From: an uncultured Clostridia bacterium
GTDB taxonomy: Bacteria > Bacillota > Clostridia > UBA1381
DNA: 22,703 bases
NCBI GenBank assembly: GCA_934454035.1
Contig: CAKSFY010000026.1
Coordinates: 1-22,703, forward strand
Reading direction: 5' to 3'
Below, piece after piece: positions 1 through 6,361 of the stretch. Under the pieces are notes generated by a model. It ran no database searches, was not told where the DNA came from, and saw nothing but the letters and a program-made list of their open reading frames with translations. Positions within the stretch are counted from its first letter, which is position 1. Each line of letters opens with the position of its first letter. A program made the translations under genes and the position numbers.

Positions 1-127
1 CAAATGTTCAGACTAAAACAATTATATTTTCTGTAATATGTGCTTTTCTCTTCTTTTCTTGCGTTCCGGACTTTTTTACATCCCCTTTTTTAAGTTCCGG
101 ATTTTTAATTATCCCTTGATAATGCGA
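1..127. other. Region after the capsid gene, no gene assigned
   Basis: No convincing start codon with a Shine-Dalgarno sequence is visible on either strand. A short motif containing GTTCCGGA followed by a T run occurs twice, at 63-77 and 94-106, 31 bases apart. On the minus strand the capsid frame stays open for 39 codons past its TAA stop before a TGA at 10-8, giving a lysine-rich stretch. This may be chance in such a short A-rich sequence. The phage block may continue beyond the left edge. Confidence 0.4.
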
Positions 128-1327
128 TTATACGTCGGCAGTTGCTACCGACTCTATTCTTACCATAAATTCCTCGACAAGGATTTTTGCCAAGTGATGG
201 CATTTCCAGCCCATTGTACCTCTTTGATTCAGAGGGTCGGCGCTGCCTGCCGAGCCGAGAGCCTTGACTATGGTTTCAAGATTTGCTTTCGGGTCGGTTA
301 CTCCGTAGGCGTCTCTGCCGAGAACAAGCGTTACATGCACCGGCAGGTTTGCCTGTGCGCCCTCACCGGGATACACCTTCATGCCTGCGGTTACGCTTGA
401 CGAAACGCTTTCGGAACAGGTCAGATACGCGGTTCCGTTTTCGCCTGCCGCAGCGGACGAGACAGTATATGTAAGTCCGTTCACGGATATTTTTCTTGAA
501 GCAAGTGCAGACGCTTCGCTTGCGGTAATAGTGTCCGTAACATATATTTTTGCTCCGTTTACCTCTTTTACGATAAGCTCGGATTTATCTGCCGCCAAAT
601 CAGCTCCGCGGAAGATTTTCGCCTCGGTTGTTTCCACAAAGCGAACTCCGTAGAGTCTGCCGATTTCGCCGCTGTACATATCCTTAGGGTCACTGTATGT
701 TTTTACATTTTCCCATGCGCTGTCGCTCATAAGGTCAAATGCAACATCCGGGTCAACGATTGCAACATAGTCCTTATCTACCGGATTTGCCTTGTTGTTT
801 TTAAGCGTTCTTACCGCCTTTCTGATTTCGTTCACGGTCATGACGCATGTTGAATCAAGCTCCGTACGCGCCGACTTGCCTTTTGCATACTGCACATTTG
901 TGCCCGTAGCCAAAATATCCGCCGTAAGACTGTCCTGCGTTTCGCCTGCATTGTCGGCAAGAATTTCGTTAAGCTTCAAAAGCTCGGGCGAGGGGTCGTT
1001 TTTGTAAAAATCGAATTCGTCGGTTGTTGAAATATATGCGCCGTACTGCTTCGGTGTTGCGGTGATTCTGGAAATATTGATTGAAGTGCCTTTCGGTGTA
1101 ACGCCCTCTGTAAGCGGTGTCTTTGCCTTGGGCAGGGGATTCATTCTGTCCCATGTAATTGTTTTTGTTTTTCCTTTCGGAATCTTTGTAAGCTGACCGA
1201 ACTGGTGATGTACAAGCTTAGCCTTTGAACGGCTCACGATATGCCTGTTGAGCGCCTGCTGAAAAAGCGGCGCAGTGCCCGGTGTGCCGGTAGTATGAAA
1301 ATTAAGATTTGTTTCTGTATCTGTCAT
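128..1327 (-). CDS. Phage major capsid protein, N4-gp56 family
   Basis: This 399-residue protein is the coat subunit of a tailed phage head. The sequence shows the hallmark N4-gp56 pattern: an N-terminal arm with KLVHHQFGQ, IPKGKTKTITWDR, and PLTEGVTP followed by ITATPKQYGAY; a central VAIVDPDVAFDLM strand with YSGEIGRLYGVRFVETTEAK; and the C-terminal block ADPLNQRGTMGWKCHHLAKI and VRIES. A segment around residues 245-325, rich in Ser, Ala and Thr, looks like an inserted domain and is common in this family. The family belongs to the HK97/P22-type coat fold. The gene lies 21 bases after the scaffold-like gene, with a GGAAA SD before ATG, and is the last gene of a leftward packaging and head operon. 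The frame is intact. Confidence 0.93.
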   Translation of the reverse strand: MTDTETNLNFHTTGTPGTAPLFQQALNRHIVSRSKAKLVHHQFGQLTKIPKGKTKTITWDRMNPLPKAKTPLTEGVTPKGTSINISRITATPKQYGAYISTTDEFDFYKNDPSPELLKLNEILADNAGETQDSLTADILATGTNVQYAKGKSARTELDSTCVMTVNEIRKAVRTLKNNKANPVDKDYVAIVDPDVAFDLMSDSAWENVKTYSDPKDMYSGEIGRLYGVRFVETTEAKIFRGADLAADKSELIVKEVNGAKIYVTDTITASEASALASRKISVNGLTYTVSSAAAGENGTAYLTCSESVSSSVTAGMKVYPGEGAQANLPVHVTLVLGRDAYGVTDPKANLETIVKALGSAGSADPLNQRGTMGWKCHHLAKILVEEFMVRIESVATADV

Positions 1328-1348
1328 ATTTTATTTTTCCTTTCGTTA

Positions 1349-2062
1349 TTAAGAGTTTTTGATTTTTTTGATGTAGTCGTCAAATTCACTGTCGGACATC
1401 GACAAAACGTCGCGCTTGATATATCCACCGACTCCGCTTGTAAGATTTCCTATTTCCGAAATGTTATACCGATTGCTTTTTAAAAGCGGATAGGCCTCTG
1501 TCACAGACATATGGTTTTCGACAACCGCGTTATAAAAATCGGGGTTTTCAAAGGCTTGCTCAAGTGAAAAGTTCGGAACAATATTTTTAAGAGCAGCCTC
1601 CTCCTTTTTCCATTCGTTTTGGATTTCATCAACCCGTCTTTGATAGTCGGTTTCGCTTTTGAGAGCGCGAAGCTCATTCATAAGCTCATACTGACCGAGA
1701 CTAAGCCCTGCCTCGCCGGCATTTTTCTCCGCCAGTTCCTTTTTTAAAAGGTTCAGAGCCACTTCGCCGCTGTCGGTATTGTATCTCTGTTTTGCAAGTT
1801 CGCAAACTCCGCTTATACGCTCGCCCGATTCGCGGATTTCCCTCAATCGGTTACCGATTGTTTTGTCCTGATACTCCTGGAGAGCCTCCTTTGTGTCAAA
1901 GCTCATGTACGGTCCGGCATTTTCTGCGGGCCCAGCCGTACCCGAGGCGGCTTGTACTTCGCCGTCTTTTGCTGATTTTATATATGCATCGAACTGTTCA
2001 TCATTCATTTCGTCAACATTTTGGGGCGAAACGATTTCCCCGTTAATTTTTGCGTTTTCCAT
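1349..2062 (-). CDS. Phage capsid scaffold-like protein
   Basis: This 237-residue protein is highly charged and predicted mostly helical, with a Glu/Lys-rich coiled-coil-like stretch around residues 105-165. The C-terminus has a repeat of the N-terminal style DDYIKKI segment: residues near 24-30 read FDAYIKS and residues near 228-234 read FDDYIKK. No enzymatic motif is visible. Its function is inferred from composition and from its place directly before the major capsid gene, where scaffolding proteins sit in P22-like and many clostridial phages. The start is decided by an AAGGAGA site 7-8 bases upstream of ATG. It follows the large terminase stop by only 15 bases, so it is in the same transcript. 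A minor head protein is an alternative reading. Confidence 0.7.
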   Translation of the reverse strand: MENAKINGEIVSPQNVDEMNDEQFDAYIKSAKDGEVQAASGTAGPAENAGPYMSFDTKEALQEYQDKTIGNRLREIRESGERISGVCELAKQRYNTDSGEVALNLLKKELAEKNAGEAGLSLGQYELMNELRALKSETDYQRRVDEIQNEWKKEEAALKNIVPNFSLEQAFENPDFYNAVVENHMSVTEAYPLLKSNRYNISEIGNLTSGVGGYIKRDVLSMSDSEFDDYIKKIKNS

Positions 2063-2077
2063 TTTAATCTCCTTCTT

Positions 2078-3538
2078 TTAATCAAGCGGAGTCCATATCC
2101 GCCTTTTTTGAATTGAATTTTCTCTCGGAGGAATAGGATTTAGCATGAACATATAGCGCATGGCGTCATAGTCATGGTCCTCCATGTCAGTGTCAATATC
2201 CTCTACGTTGCTTGCCGAATATACAAGTGACGGAATTGTGCGGATAAATTGCTTGCAGGTATCGAACACATACATCATAGGTCTGCCGTTTTCGTCAAAT
2301 GCCATTCGGTAGTGAACCTGCATTTTGCCCGGGATACGCTTGTTGTCCCCTTTTTCAAAGTAAATTCCCTCACGCTCCATCATATATATGACCGTTCCGT
2401 CTATGCCGCGGCTTTCGTCCCAGACAGATGGGTCTGCAACGCCGGTTATATGGTTTCCTGCTTCATTTTCCTCCTCAATGGCACGGATTCTCCTTGCAAT
2501 TTCTCTCGGCTCGATTCTGATTCCCGTATTCGGCGAATCGGTGCAGCCGTAATATTGCCGGTAAAGATATAAAACCCCGTCCGGACTTTGCGCCCACCAC
2601 TGCACCGCAAACGGCTTCGCATAGCCGAAATCAAAGCTTCGGTAACGCTTCCAGTGCTGCGGAATTTCAAACGGCTCTATCACATGAGTGTGCAGGTGCT
2701 TCGGGTTCGGATTATTCCGCCATTCCGAAAAAACCTGACCGTCAAAGCTGTCCCAGTCTCCGTAAAGCAGGGCATTTCTTTTTGCTTCGCTCTGCATGGC
2801 AAGGTTTGCAAGATAATTCGGGTCGTTTTTCAAAAGAATTTTATTGTCCCAAACCGAGCTCGGAATAAAAATTCTTGTTCTTTTAACCTCCACCCTTTTA
2901 CCTTCGTTATCTTCAACTTCAACCTTGTACTCAAACGGAGTGTTCGGCTTCGCCTCGGTAATAAATCTTGCCTTTACCCACGCATGACCTCTGCCGCCCG
3001 GATTTGCCGTCGAGCGTATGTAGATTCTTAAATTTTCACCGTCGGCTCTGTTTCTTCCTATAAGGTAAAGATATTCCTCCTCGGTAAAGTGTGTGAGCTC
3101 GTCAAAACCGATAAACGCAAAGGACAAACCCTGGTAATTTTCATAACTGTCCTTATTCGGCATTGAGCCGAAATAAATCCTTGCTCCGCTTTTGAACCGC
3201 CAGCAATGCTCCGCCGAATTGTACTCCGCATCGGGATATGCTCCCTTGTAAATGCGAAAGCTTTTTAAAATTAATTCTCTCAGCTGCGGATAAGTTTTTC
3301 TGAAAATTATTGCGCGGTAATTCGGCTTATTGACCTGGCGCAAAGCCTCCGCAACAAGTGCTTCGCTTTTTCCGCCGCCGGCAGCACCGCCGTAGAGCGC
3401 CTCATACTCGGGGCGGCACATAAACTCCGCCTGTCTTTTCTGCGGTTTCCACACAATGGTGCGCGCCGCATTTGACATTTCCCTCAAAAGTTCCGCGTCG
3501 GTATGTTCGTCCGCGTCGTCCAATTTAAACAATTCCAT
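2078..3538 (-). CDS. Phage terminase large subunit
   Basis: This 486-residue protein is the motor ATPase and nuclease that packages phage DNA. The ATPase domain shows Walker A GGAAGGGKS at residues 50-58, Walker B FIGFDE at 142-147 and the coupling motif STANPGG at 176-182. The C-terminal RNase H-like nuclease domain shows its first acidic residue in SFDFGYAKPF (D303), a second in VADPS (D369) and a third in the acidic DHDYDAMRY segment (residues 454-462). Length and motif order are those of a complete TerL. It follows the small subunit by 12 bases with a weak GGAA-type SD. In P22-like gene order a portal gene of roughly 450-750 codons should come next, but the scaffold-like gene starts 15 bases after this stop. 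Confidence 0.95.
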   Translation of the reverse strand: MELFKLDDADEHTDAELLREMSNAARTIVWKPQKRQAEFMCRPEYEALYGGAAGGGKSEALVAEALRQVNKPNYRAIIFRKTYPQLRELILKSFRIYKGAYPDAEYNSAEHCWRFKSGARIYFGSMPNKDSYENYQGLSFAFIGFDELTHFTEEEYLYLIGRNRADGENLRIYIRSTANPGGRGHAWVKARFITEAKPNTPFEYKVEVEDNEGKRVEVKRTRIFIPSSVWDNKILLKNDPNYLANLAMQSEAKRNALLYGDWDSFDGQVFSEWRNNPNPKHLHTHVIEPFEIPQHWKRYRSFDFGYAKPFAVQWWAQSPDGVLYLYRQYYGCTDSPNTGIRIEPREIARRIRAIEEENEAGNHITGVADPSVWDESRGIDGTVIYMMEREGIYFEKGDNKRIPGKMQVHYRMAFDENGRPMMYVFDTCKQFIRTIPSLVYSASNVEDIDTDMEDHDYDAMRYMFMLNPIPPRENSIQKRRIWTPLD

Positions 3539-3550
3539 ATTTGTATTCCG

Positions 3551-3997
3551 TCAAGCCTCATCATCTTCCTGTATTATTTCCGGGAGGACAACCACTCCGC
3601 CGCCGACATTATCCGTCTTTGCGGCGGCAGGCTTGTCGCTCCACTTTTCGGGGCAGAAATTTCTCAAAAGAAATGAAATGGCACTCAAATCCGGCGGAAC
3701 CTCCTTCTCGGTAGAAGTGACCTCAACCTTATCACCCTTATCCACCGTCTTTGTTTCGGTATAAACATATCCTTTTGCTTTTTTTATCAGGGCAGCTTCC
3801 ACATCCTTGATGATTTTAACACAATTTATGTCGGTTGCTTTTGCGAGCTCGATATGCTCCTCTTTATATTTTTTAAATGTCCGGCAGCAAATGCCTAATT
3901 TTTGAGCTATTCGGCCGTCGTCAAGACCTGCGGCACACCATGCCTTAATCTCTTCAAGTCTGGGAAGGACATTGTCGTTATACTTATCCTTTCTCAA
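3551..3997 (-). CDS. Phage terminase small subunit
   Basis: This is the DNA-recognition subunit of the packaging terminase. Near its N-terminus is a helix-turn-helix: VLPRLEEIKAWCAAGLDDGR, then IAQKLGICCRTFKKY. This is followed by a helical core with ALIKKAKGYVYTETKT, and then EVPPDLSAISFLLRN and CPEKWSD, a combination typical of clostridial phage TerS. I place the start at TTG (3997) because an AAAGGAG site sits 10 bases upstream, giving 148 residues. An in-frame ATG at 4033 would add 12 residues but has no SD and would lie only about a dozen bases from the predicted transcription start. The C-terminal tail is acidic and probably contacts the large subunit. It is the first gene of the leftward phage block. 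Confidence 0.85.
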   Translation of the reverse strand: MRKDKYNDNVLPRLEEIKAWCAAGLDDGRIAQKLGICCRTFKKYKEEHIELAKATDINCVKIIKDVEAALIKKAKGYVYTETKTVDKGDKVEVTSTEKEVPPDLSAISFLLRNFCPEKWSDKPAAAKTDNVGGGVVVLPEIIQEDDEA

Positions 3998-4239
3998 AAT
4001 TTTTGCGCTCCTTTCGATTAAGTTTTTCAACATGTTTCAAACTATGCTTTAATTATACACTAAAATTTTTTTCCTCTGTCGGCGACTTGCCGGTTTTTTT
4101 AAAAAAGTCTGAAATCCGCACAGGGTATGGGATTGGCGGCATTTTTATCAAATACGAAAAATAATATTTTTTCCACTGTTGAAATTTTACCAATTTTATG
4201 GTAAATATCAATTATTCACCAATCCGCATAAATTATAAT

Positions 4240-4268
4240 TTGACATATTCTTTCAAATGTGTTATAAT
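4240..4268 (+). promoter_or_regulatory. Consensus sigma-A promoter of the DtxR-type regulator
   Basis: TTGACA at 4240-4245 and TATAAT at 4263-4268 are separated by exactly 17 bases, a perfect consensus housekeeping promoter. The predicted start is near 4275, inside the palindrome described next. Confidence 0.85.
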
Positions 4269-4273
4269 AAAAG

Positions 4274-4288
4274 AAATAAGTCTTATTT
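4274..4288. promoter_or_regulatory. Palindrome over the transcription start, likely autoregulatory operator
   Basis: The two 7-base arms AAATAAG and CTTATTT flank a central T and are perfectly complementary. The site covers the predicted start of transcription, where a bound repressor would block RNA polymerase. Autoregulation is common in DtxR/MntR proteins, so this is the obvious candidate operator. No binding data are available. Confidence 0.5.
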
Positions 4289-4327
4289 AATCGGGTATAT
4301 AACAACCGGAAAAGGTGGCATACTGCT

Positions 4328-4702
4328 ATGGTAATAAAAGAATCGGCTGAAAATTATTTGGAAGCGATACTGATGATAAAAAAGAAAAAAGGAAATGTGC
4401 GCAGCGTTGACATTGCAAATCTGCTTGATTTTTCAAAGCCGAGCGTATCTGTTGCCATGAAGTCGTTCCGCGAGGAAAATTATATAACTATAGACGATTC
4501 GGGAAATATTCATCTGACCGACAAGGGAATGGAAATTGCGCAAAGCGTTTACGAACGGCACCAGGTTATCGCAAAAGCATTGATTGCACTCGGCGTAGAT
4601 GAGGACACTGCCTATGAGGACAGCTGCAAGATTGAGCACGATATAAGCAGGCAGACCTTTGACAAGCTGAAAGAATATCTGCACGAAAAAAACATTCTGT
4701 AA
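4328..4702 (+). CDS. DtxR/MntR-family metal-dependent regulator
   Basis: This 124-residue protein is a short two-domain member of the family: an N-terminal winged helix (residues about 4-65, ESAENYLEAIL and VRSVDIANLL then FSKPSVSVAMKS) and a metal-binding dimerisation domain (66-124), without the SH3-like tail of DtxR. Likely metal ligands are E12, H78, C100, E103 and H104. The position matching MntR Asp8 or DtxR Met10 is Asn9, and the position matching MntR Glu99 is Cys100, as in DtxR. So Mn versus Fe specificity cannot be decided by sequence alone. The SD is AAAGGTGG. No metal transporter is adjacent, so it probably acts on distant genes and on itself. Confidence 0.88.
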   Translation: MVIKESAENYLEAILMIKKKKGNVRSVDIANLLDFSKPSVSVAMKSFREENYITIDDSGNIHLTDKGMEIAQSVYERHQVIAKALIALGVDEDTAYEDSCKIEHDISRQTFDKLKEYLHEKNIL

Positions 4703-4718
4703 AATTACCGCTATAATC

Positions 4719-4752
4719 AAATATAAGCTCACCGTTGGGTGAGCTTATATTT
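4719..4752. terminator. 15-bp hairpin terminator between convergent genes
   Basis: A perfect 15-bp stem (4719-4733 with 4738-4752) carries a GTTG loop. It is followed on the plus strand by a T-rich tract (TTAGTTATAGTTATTTTTTT). It lies 17 bases past the regulator stop and 17 bases from the end of the leftward beta-helix gene, so it probably serves the former and perhaps both. Confidence 0.75.
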
Positions 4753-4768
4753 AGTTATAGTTATTTTT

Positions 4769-6361
4769 TTATTTCACAGAGAAGTTACTGCACCCCTCCA
4801 GCGCAAAAAGCGTCCCGTCCGAAAACTTGTTTCCTTCAAAGAGAATATCCTTGGCATAATGAGCCTCAAGCGGAATTTTACTTTCAAAACTGCAATTTTG
4901 CACCTTTATTCCACTATGATAAAACGATTCTTTTTCGGTTGCCTCAAAAATCGGAATAATACGAATGCAGGCTCTTTCACCGAAAAAGCTGCAATCTTTA
5001 ATTGTAATATCGGTTACAGGGTCGGATTCAAACCAGTAATTTGTGTCCCCCGTGAGCAATATAGGCAGTTCAAATTCACAATTTTCGACTACAACCTTTT
5101 TTCTTGACTGAAAACGCAGATGCGAATTTGCTTTTGCAAACCTGGTATTGCTTATATGTATCTGAGCATTTGTCGTAAGATTTTCTATCAAATCATTCTT
5201 TATAATTCCGTCCGCAGACTTATCTACAGTAAGTTCAATCGTCCAATCTCCTGTGATTTGGACATTTTTAACGGTAAAGCGCTGTTTTTCCTCCATTGTG
5301 CTTCCTTTATATACCGCAATTTCATCTCCCGGAGCAAAAACGTTTGTATGTGCGTTTAAGTTGTGGCTTGCACTTGAACGAAATGCAAATATTTTGTTAT
5401 TCTGTGTCCCCTCCGCCTGGTAAAAGTTTGAATGAATATTCAGCGCGTCATCAATCATTCCTTCAAAAATACTGTCCCTTATCTCAATTTTGCCGCCGCA
5501 CGCTACAAAATGGATTCCGTCGGCAGAATTTGAAACTGTTCCGTGAGACAGTTCATCATGCTCCAGCCTTGCGGAATCAACCGTAATATTATTTGTCCGG
5601 ATTGCGAGAAATCCCATTCCGCCGCCGTTTAATATTCTGTAATTTTCAAACGTAACATCACTTGAGTGATACATTGCCGCACTTGAGACGGTGCGTCTTT
5701 CATGCTCAAGTACGATACTGTCCTTTTCGTTCCAGTGTCCGGGCAAATCACCGATAAAAATTATATCCTCACCGTCGCTTTTTACCCTTATATGAGCGAT
5801 GTTATCACACGGAGGAGATTTCTGCTCAACAATATTTTCGCCCAGGTAAATGACCGCCAGTCCGTCCCCTTTCCGCGTTTTTTTGTCATACGCCTGAATA
5901 AAAATACACCCCTCCGAATGAATAGAAGTGTTTTCCCATTCTTTCGCATACGGAATAAAATTTCCGTTTTCCACTCTGCAAGGGAATTTCGGTCTCGGGC
6001 GCGCCCTCAGCTCATTTCCGTTGCGGCTTATTATGTCAAGCTCCGTAAAAAGTGACCTTTCATATTCGACCGTTACGTTTTTTACGGTAATATTTGAACA
6101 TTCATCAATTATAAACGGCTGCATTTTTCCATGTATAGTTATAACCGCACCGCCGAAATCAAGCGTGACATTTTTCAGCCCCTTAAGATAAAAAACGGTA
6201 TCCAATTTTTTTTGCTTTCCTTCTCCGCCGCCTATTGTTAAATATTTTTTGTCCGATACCACTGTTGTTTTTTCCTTATATATATCCTTTGCCTTTTGAT
6301 TAAATTCATAATATGTATTATCCTCAAATTTTGTTCCTGCTTCAAAGGCTGCTTTGTTCAT
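4769..6361 (-). CDS. GH110-like right-handed beta-helix glycosidase (alpha-1,3-galactosidase candidate)
   Basis: This 530-residue protein is built of short repeated strands (ITVKNVTVEY, ITVDSARLEH, IEIRDSIFEG, VVVENCEFEL, ITIKDCSFFG, IKVQNCSFES), the signature of a right-handed parallel beta-helix. Asp281 in ADGIHF and Asp304-Asp305 in EGMIDDALNIH are spaced 23 and 24 residues apart. That matches the three catalytic-site aspartates I recall for GH110 enzymes, which release alpha-1,3-linked galactose by inversion. There is no signal peptide, so the enzyme appears cytosolic. The start is the ATG at 6361: GAGGAGG lies about 9 bases upstream, whereas the ATG at 6379 has none. It overlaps the end of the upstream gene by 20 bases, implying translational coupling. 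GH110 assignment is by motif spacing; another beta-helix family such as GH28-like is possible. Confidence 0.7.
   Translation of the reverse strand: MNKAAFEAGTKFEDNTYYEFNQKAKDIYKEKTTVVSDKKYLTIGGGEGKQKKLDTVFYLKGLKNVTLDFGGAVITIHGKMQPFIIDECSNITVKNVTVEYERSLFTELDIISRNGNELRARPRPKFPCRVENGNFIPYAKEWENTSIHSEGCIFIQAYDKKTRKGDGLAVIYLGENIVEQKSPPCDNIAHIRVKSDGEDIIFIGDLPGHWNEKDSIVLEHERRTVSSAAMYHSSDVTFENYRILNGGGMGFLAIRTNNITVDSARLEHDELSHGTVSNSADGIHFVACGGKIEIRDSIFEGMIDDALNIHSNFYQAEGTQNNKIFAFRSSASHNLNAHTNVFAPGDEIAVYKGSTMEEKQRFTVKNVQITGDWTIELTVDKSADGIIKNDLIENLTTNAQIHISNTRFAKANSHLRFQSRKKVVVENCEFELPILLTGDTNYWFESDPVTDITIKDCSFFGERACIRIIPIFEATEKESFYHSGIKVQNCSFESKIPLEAHYAKDILFEGNKFSDGTLFALEGCSNFSVK

Larger units (their letters stand above)
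4034..4327. other. Divergent intergenic region at the phage/chromosome boundary
   Basis: This AT-rich region separates the leftward phage block from the rightward metalloregulator. It holds a minus-strand TATAAT (4052-4057 in plus coordinates) that could start the phage transcript, with no good -35 box. A 6-bp inverted repeat TTACCA/TGGTAA lies at 4187-4192 and 4199-4204. The regulator's promoter is at 4240-4268. No tRNA gene, integrase or recognisable attachment site is visible. Confidence 0.5.
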
